DNA from: Bugulina stolonifera
Lineage: Eukaryota; Bryozoa; Gymnolaemata; Cheilostomatida; Bugulidae
Assembly (NCBI GenBank): GCA_935421135.1
Contig: OW285190.1
Span: forward strand, 15,882,501-15,946,500
Length of the DNA stretch: 64,000 nucleotides
Direction of reading: 5' to 3'
Under the pieces are notes generated by a model. The model saw only the letters and a list, made by a program, of their open reading frames with translations, did not search any database and was not told the origin of the DNA. The stretch's first letter is position 1. Each line of letters begins with the position of its first letter. The translations under genes were made by a program, and so were the position numbers. Shown one piece after another: positions 59,602 to 64,000 of the stretch.

Positions 59602-62584
59602 TTAGTGAGGACATGGCTTCTGATAACATTTTTTGACATTAGCAACACTCGCATGGCAGAAGAAACATAGAAAATAAAAACATATTATTTTGCATTGACC
59701 AAATTTGAGAGAGTTGGCTGCTGCCCCAATAGTGCCAGTTTTCCTGCAGTTAGTACAAAGTCTTTTTACGACAGCTTCATTGAGGTCAAACTCTGCATCA
59801 CCAGGTATCGCTGGTGGGTCCTTGTGCTTATTCAGTATATGGTTTTTTTCATATGTGCGCATTCCCCCACAAATCCACAGAGTTGACGAATGTACCTTTT
59901 ACAGTAGCTACACTTGTAAATGTAATATGCAGTATTTTCTCCATATATGGTTTGCATATAATTGTCTTGAATTTTCTCTTAGGAGGAAGAGATCTTAGTA
60001 ATGGTAGACCCACCAGTGCAGGAGGTGCAAACAGTGCTGGACCCATTCCTACTGGTAAAAGACCTGGTACTGGCGGTCCTATCACTGTGGCAGGTGGCCA
60101 CATCATTACAGCAGGTGGTGCAGGGGGTCGTATTACTGCAGCAGGTGGTGCAGGTGGTCGTATCACTGCAGCAGGTGGTGCAGGTGGTTGTGTCACTGCA
60201 GCAGGTGGTCAGGTGGTCGTATCACTGCAGCAGGCGGTCGCACTGCTGTGGCAGGTGGTGCAGGTAGTCGTATAATCGGAGCAGATGGCGTGGGTGGTTG
60301 GACTGCTCCCGCAGGTGGAACTTGTCCAGCAGGTGGAAGTATACCCTCTTTGCAAAATAGTTGTAGAGCGTAAAAGGTTTATACAGGAAAATGAAGTCAA
60401 TCTACATTATTATTACAATTTACAGTATTGGTGGACATCAGTGCTTTTTTTGTAGGGAGCTCTCTGGGCTCCCGGGAGCCCCCTCAAAAAATCATGGCTT
60501 GTTGAGGGGGCTCACGGGAGCCCCCTCAACAAATTTCCACCTTTTAGTTTATAAAGCATCCATAGCCAGGCATCATGCGTGATGCATCCTATTAGGAACA
60601 TACATGTTACCTAGTACATGTATATGTACATCAATAATATGTTGATGGAAGATTCCAGACTATATAACATAATTATTGTAGTGAGCAGCCAACTAAGGAA
60701 CATAGCTAACGTTGCTAGCTAGCTACATGTAGCTTTTAAGGGCCGTGGGTCGGCACAATGTATTTATGTATACATGCCATTATATGTTTTTACCATTTCC
60801 ATCTGACTTACCACATAGGACCGACCCTCGGGTACCCACATTTATGTTCTAGTTGTCCTTCCCACCACTTTGTCAGACTATGTATATTATAAGGATCAAT
60901 TGGTAAATATTTCACACATTTATTGTAATTTTACCTGAGCGAATATGAACGTTACAGTTTTTAATAAAATTTATTTGATCTTCCATGATTATGTATAATT
61001 TTGTATAGGACCGACCACTGGTCGCTCCCCCCCCCTCAAGAACCCTGGTAACTCCCCCACCGAAAGTGAGTTTCCCATATATATTGCAAATGAGAACATT
61101 TTGCAGCAGTAGTCAGTTGTTCCTCAGGCTTCTAACTAGGAATCTAATAGCCTAGGTTCCTCACGAAGCCAAAAGCCAGGGCAGCTAGCATAGGGTCATA
61201 CCCATGATGTTATAAAAACAGGGATGAACACTCGGGCCTACTGGTCATAATAATAAGCAGCAAGTTGCCTGTGATAGTCAAAATCTTCTATCACTTAGCG
61301 CATGTAAAGTGGGGGGGGGGGCAGACAGGCCAGTCTCGGTCCTTCCCACCTAACTACAAGTGTACACAAGAACTTTGCAATATAACATCTCAACGCCAGC
61401 AAAGACCAAAGAAAGCAGCAAGATGTGGTTTCTAGTTTGAATTGAGATTAGGTGGGTGGCCACTAGCCTGAGAACTATAAAAGCTGTGCGGAACTCCTTC
61501 AATAGCTTCTCTTCTTATACACACTATAGCCTCTAACCTGATCATTTATGCAGTTGGCCCTCCATTGGAGTTAGTTGTGCCCAGACCCTATGTTATGTTA
61601 TAACATGGTGGAGAAAAGGAAGCGCAATTGACGAAAATGCCAAACGAGAGACAGAAGTTCAGCACAAGAATGAAAAATTTCCTATCGTCTGGGAAATCTT
61701 AGCAAAATACATGTAACTTCAATCGCATATAACATTAATGTATAGGATGTTTTGTACACAACAAATTTTTCTTTTGAGCAATCAGAGACTTATTTGAAAT
61801 CCATGAAAATACTGGCACCTAATCAGCTAGCACAGTGAGCGGAACATACTACTGCTACACCAAATCAGCAACCTTAAAAAAGAAAGCTTCGCTAGTGAGC
61901 AGTAGATATGCTCTGAGCCGACACAAGGCACCCTTTATATTCTTGCCACCTTGCTATGTTATAGAATGTGTTGGGGGGAGGGGTTTTGGCCCTCTTTTAT
62001 ATATGATATTTTTTACGCAAGGAATTTGTCTTTTGAGCAGGTATTTTTATGGATATGAAACACGTCTCTGACCGCTCAAAGGACAAATTCCTTGTATAAA
62101 AAACCATCACATCTAAAAGAACGGCCAATCCCCCTAACGACCTATGACATTATGGTTTGTAAATTTGCAATTACAATCTTATTTTTATACCTGCATAATT
62201 GTTCTGTGCAGAGCTACCCCAATTTCGTTGTTTGTAGTTTAGTTACAAGTGATAACACATGTACAGTACATGTAAATATAATAAAAGGAAGCGAAATCCA
62301 CAAAAAAATTTTATCATGAGTTCTATAAATGTCAAGCAAATGCAATAGGAGTACTTGTAGCATGTGGGAAGGTGAGAGCGGGGGGGAACCTGAAATATGT
62401 AGGGAGCCCCCTCAACTTATCTTACACAAAAAGCACTGGTGGACATACATGTACATGTACAAGAGAAAAGTAAATATTTGCCGCTTTGGGTTTGATTACT
62501 TACCCACATATTCAGTATAACTGGGTTCAGTGTTGGTAGTAATCTGTTCACATCATTTATAATAGCATCTATACTCTGCCATTG
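59602..62584 (-). pseudogene. Copy D of the proline/cysteine-rich family, truncated pseudogene
   Basis: Only the 3' part of exon 4 (about 62584-62504, WQSIDAIINDVNRLLP) and exon 5 (about 60351-59602) are present. Exon 4 breaks off after the WQ codons into unrelated sequence, and exons 1-3 are not in the window. In exon 5 the acceptor G is changed (GCAAAGAGGG for GCAAGGAGGG), part of the CKTLAPQ region is lost, two module-1 cysteines are replaced (KRYIRQLC), and a 1-nt loss in an A run near 59850 shifts the frame. The remaining 3' frame is open and ends C-P-H. A 2-kb hAT element interrupts the intron between exons 4 and 5. Closest to copy B. Confidence 0.8.
60439..62438. mobile_element. Non-autonomous hAT-like element, 2.0 kb, with perfect 8-bp target duplication
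   Basis: Ends CAGTGCTTTTTTTGTAGGGA and (reverse) CAGTGCTTTTTGTGTAAG form the inverted repeats. They are flanked by GTGGACAT on both sides (60431-60438, 62439-62446). Copies B and C carry the uninterrupted site (GTATTGGTGGAC followed by ACAAGAGAAAAGTAAATATT), confirming the insertion point. Subterminal G/C-rich hairpins (GGGAGCCCCCTCAA) occur at both ends. No transposase frame was seen. Confidence 0.92.
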
Positions 62585-64000
62585 ATAGTGTCACGAGAGA
62601 AAAAGTCGATGATGTTTATTTTAGTAGTTATGCTGTATTATTTGCTATATATATTTGTAATGTAGGATATTATGCAGTATTCCAAATATCAAGAGAGGAT
62701 AACTACTGAATCAAGTATTTGCAATCAAATGGAATTAATATTATTCGAGCATTCAAGTGGCGATAATTCCTAAGTCAAGTACTGATATAATAATTTGGAA
62801 TTGTGCTCTCAATGTTAATGAATGCAATTAAGATGCAATGTACAATACAAGTATGGTTCTATGTTTGGTTCTGTGTAATGGTTAGCACTCATGGACTGTA
62901 TGCATCTTTCTCTCAATGACTTTAAAACATGTAATTATATGTTTCAGATTGAATTTCTCGAGTGACAATTGGTTCCCCCTATATTGTGAGAAATATATGA
63001 TGTGACTATTCTAAAATCAACAAAAAGCAGCGAGGCCCGTCTCCAGGGAACTTCACGATATAGTAAGTTATGGAAGTCAGGTACTGCTTTGAAATTTTGG
63101 TTATATTGCCACAAACAAAATGACAACTAAATTTATTGAAATCACTCTAAAATATTCTACAGATGAATTAAATTTTGAATCCAAAATATGCGATCAAAAA
63201 TACCAACAATGTCTACAAAATTATATAACAATAGATTAGAAAATAATAATAGATACTCAAGTGTTCAGTTGTTCCTGTTGTACGAATGTCTGTATCAGCT
63301 GATGTCCTCCAAAAGTCAGTCTGTAGGGATTGTAGAATTTCAGATAAAAATTAATTATAGCAAGAAAAGATATAATATTTACTAAAAGATATAAAAATTA
63401 TGAAGTCTGGAATTAATATTGTAGAGTTGTAAGTCTGTCTGTCTGAGTCTGTAGTGGTCCAGAGTTGTTCCTAGCGGTCCTCAGATAAGTCCTGAATCTG
63501 TGTTGCTGAATCTGAGTTCCCTCTCTCTCTCCGAATCTTTGCATCTTTCCCTTGCCCTTTTATACCAGAGCCTGGGTTTTCCAAAGGTTTTGGGAATCCG
63601 ATCTTTTGCTGACTCAGGTATCAGTAACACAATTGTGTTGTTTTCCTCTTTCCTGTTGCACCATGCTTACAACTACTGAAGATGGAATACACATGTTGAT
63701 TCACAAAGTCATATGCAATTTAATCATCAGTATAGACTGAGAATTCTATATTTTCCTAAGGTGTAGTTCCCTTACTGTTGGACTATATGTTTATAGACTT
63801 TGGGCTACAAATCCAATAGCTTATAGTAGCTGATTATTAAAAATAATATTATAATAATTATATAATGACCATTAGAGGTATACAGTGTATGTACTTCCTA
63901 CATGTACATGTAAGGAGTCATGTTCAGCCTATTCCAGAACTGTTCTATTTATCTAGGAATATCATACACACATGCATACATATTCACACATTCTCACACG
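62585..64000. other. Unassigned right end, possibly LTR-like sequence interrupting copy D exon 4
   Basis: Exon 4 homology stops at about 62584 and new sequence begins near TGTCACGAGAGAAAAAGTC. The stretch has no coding sequence. At 63420-63600 it has GTCTGTCTGAGTCTG and TCTCTCTCT runs followed by CCTTTTATACCAGAG, which could be an LTR promoter region. No target duplication can be checked because the window ends. Confidence 0.35.

Noticed and set aside
59602..59862. Copy D last exon as a free-standing gene
   Set aside because: The frame is open only after a 1-nt loss; upstream module cysteines are changed and exon 5 as a whole is broken.

Overview
The window is eukaryotic and metazoan. It is AT-rich, its genes are split into short exons by GT-AG introns of a few hundred bases, and the genes are animal nuclear genes: a macro-domain PARP, an MTG/ETO (CBFA2T/nervy) co-repressor, DEK chromatin protein and TBL3/UTP13. 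The MTG/ETO family is an animal family. The compact layout and repeat content would fit a sponge or another marine invertebrate, but the species is inferred, not shown.

Layout. 338-4112 (+): last seven exons of a macro-domain/PARP mono-ADP-ribosyltransferase; the 5' end is outside the window. 6406-13370 (-): a ten-exon CBFA2T/MTG gene, 590 aa, with all four NHR domains. 13371-24627: about 11 kb with no supported gene, holding tandem repeats, foldbacks and a hAT-like MITE. 24628-30259 (-): DEK, twelve exons, first exon(s) not found. 31702-42205 (+): TBL3/UTP13, twenty exons, 804 aa, head-to-head with DEK. 42811 to about 62584 (-): a tandem cluster of four related copies of a gene I do not recognise (called A to D here, left to right), heavily invaded by transposons. 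62585-64000: unassigned, possibly LTR-like sequence interrupting copy D.

The unfamiliar family is the main discovery candidate. Its model has five exons: a short start exon beginning M-x-x-L-W-x-P-T-N, three small exons coding a helix-rich region of about 135 residues, and a large last exon coding a proline-rich repeat tract followed by a cysteine-rich domain made of two similar zinc-type modules and ending C-P-H. Copy C reads through intact (433 aa). Copy A has a 2-nt insertion in exon 4, but exon 4 is a phase-0 cassette, so skipping it would restore the frame. Copies B and D have several frameshifts or lost exons and are pseudogenes. The introns hold a hAT element with a perfect 8-bp target duplication and an empty site in the sister copies, a second hAT MITE, a TTAA-flanked element, a 5'-truncated LINE reverse transcriptase, tRNA-derived SINE sequence, inverted pairs of LTR-like sequence and a long foldback.

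Functionally the recognised genes are general housekeeping or regulatory genes: TBL3 acts in the small-subunit processome, DEK and MTG in chromatin and transcription, and the PARP in ADP-ribosylation. Only the DEK/TBL3 pair shows an arrangement (divergent starts) suggesting shared control. All gene models were spliced by hand from reading frame, splice consensus and family similarity; no transcript data were available.
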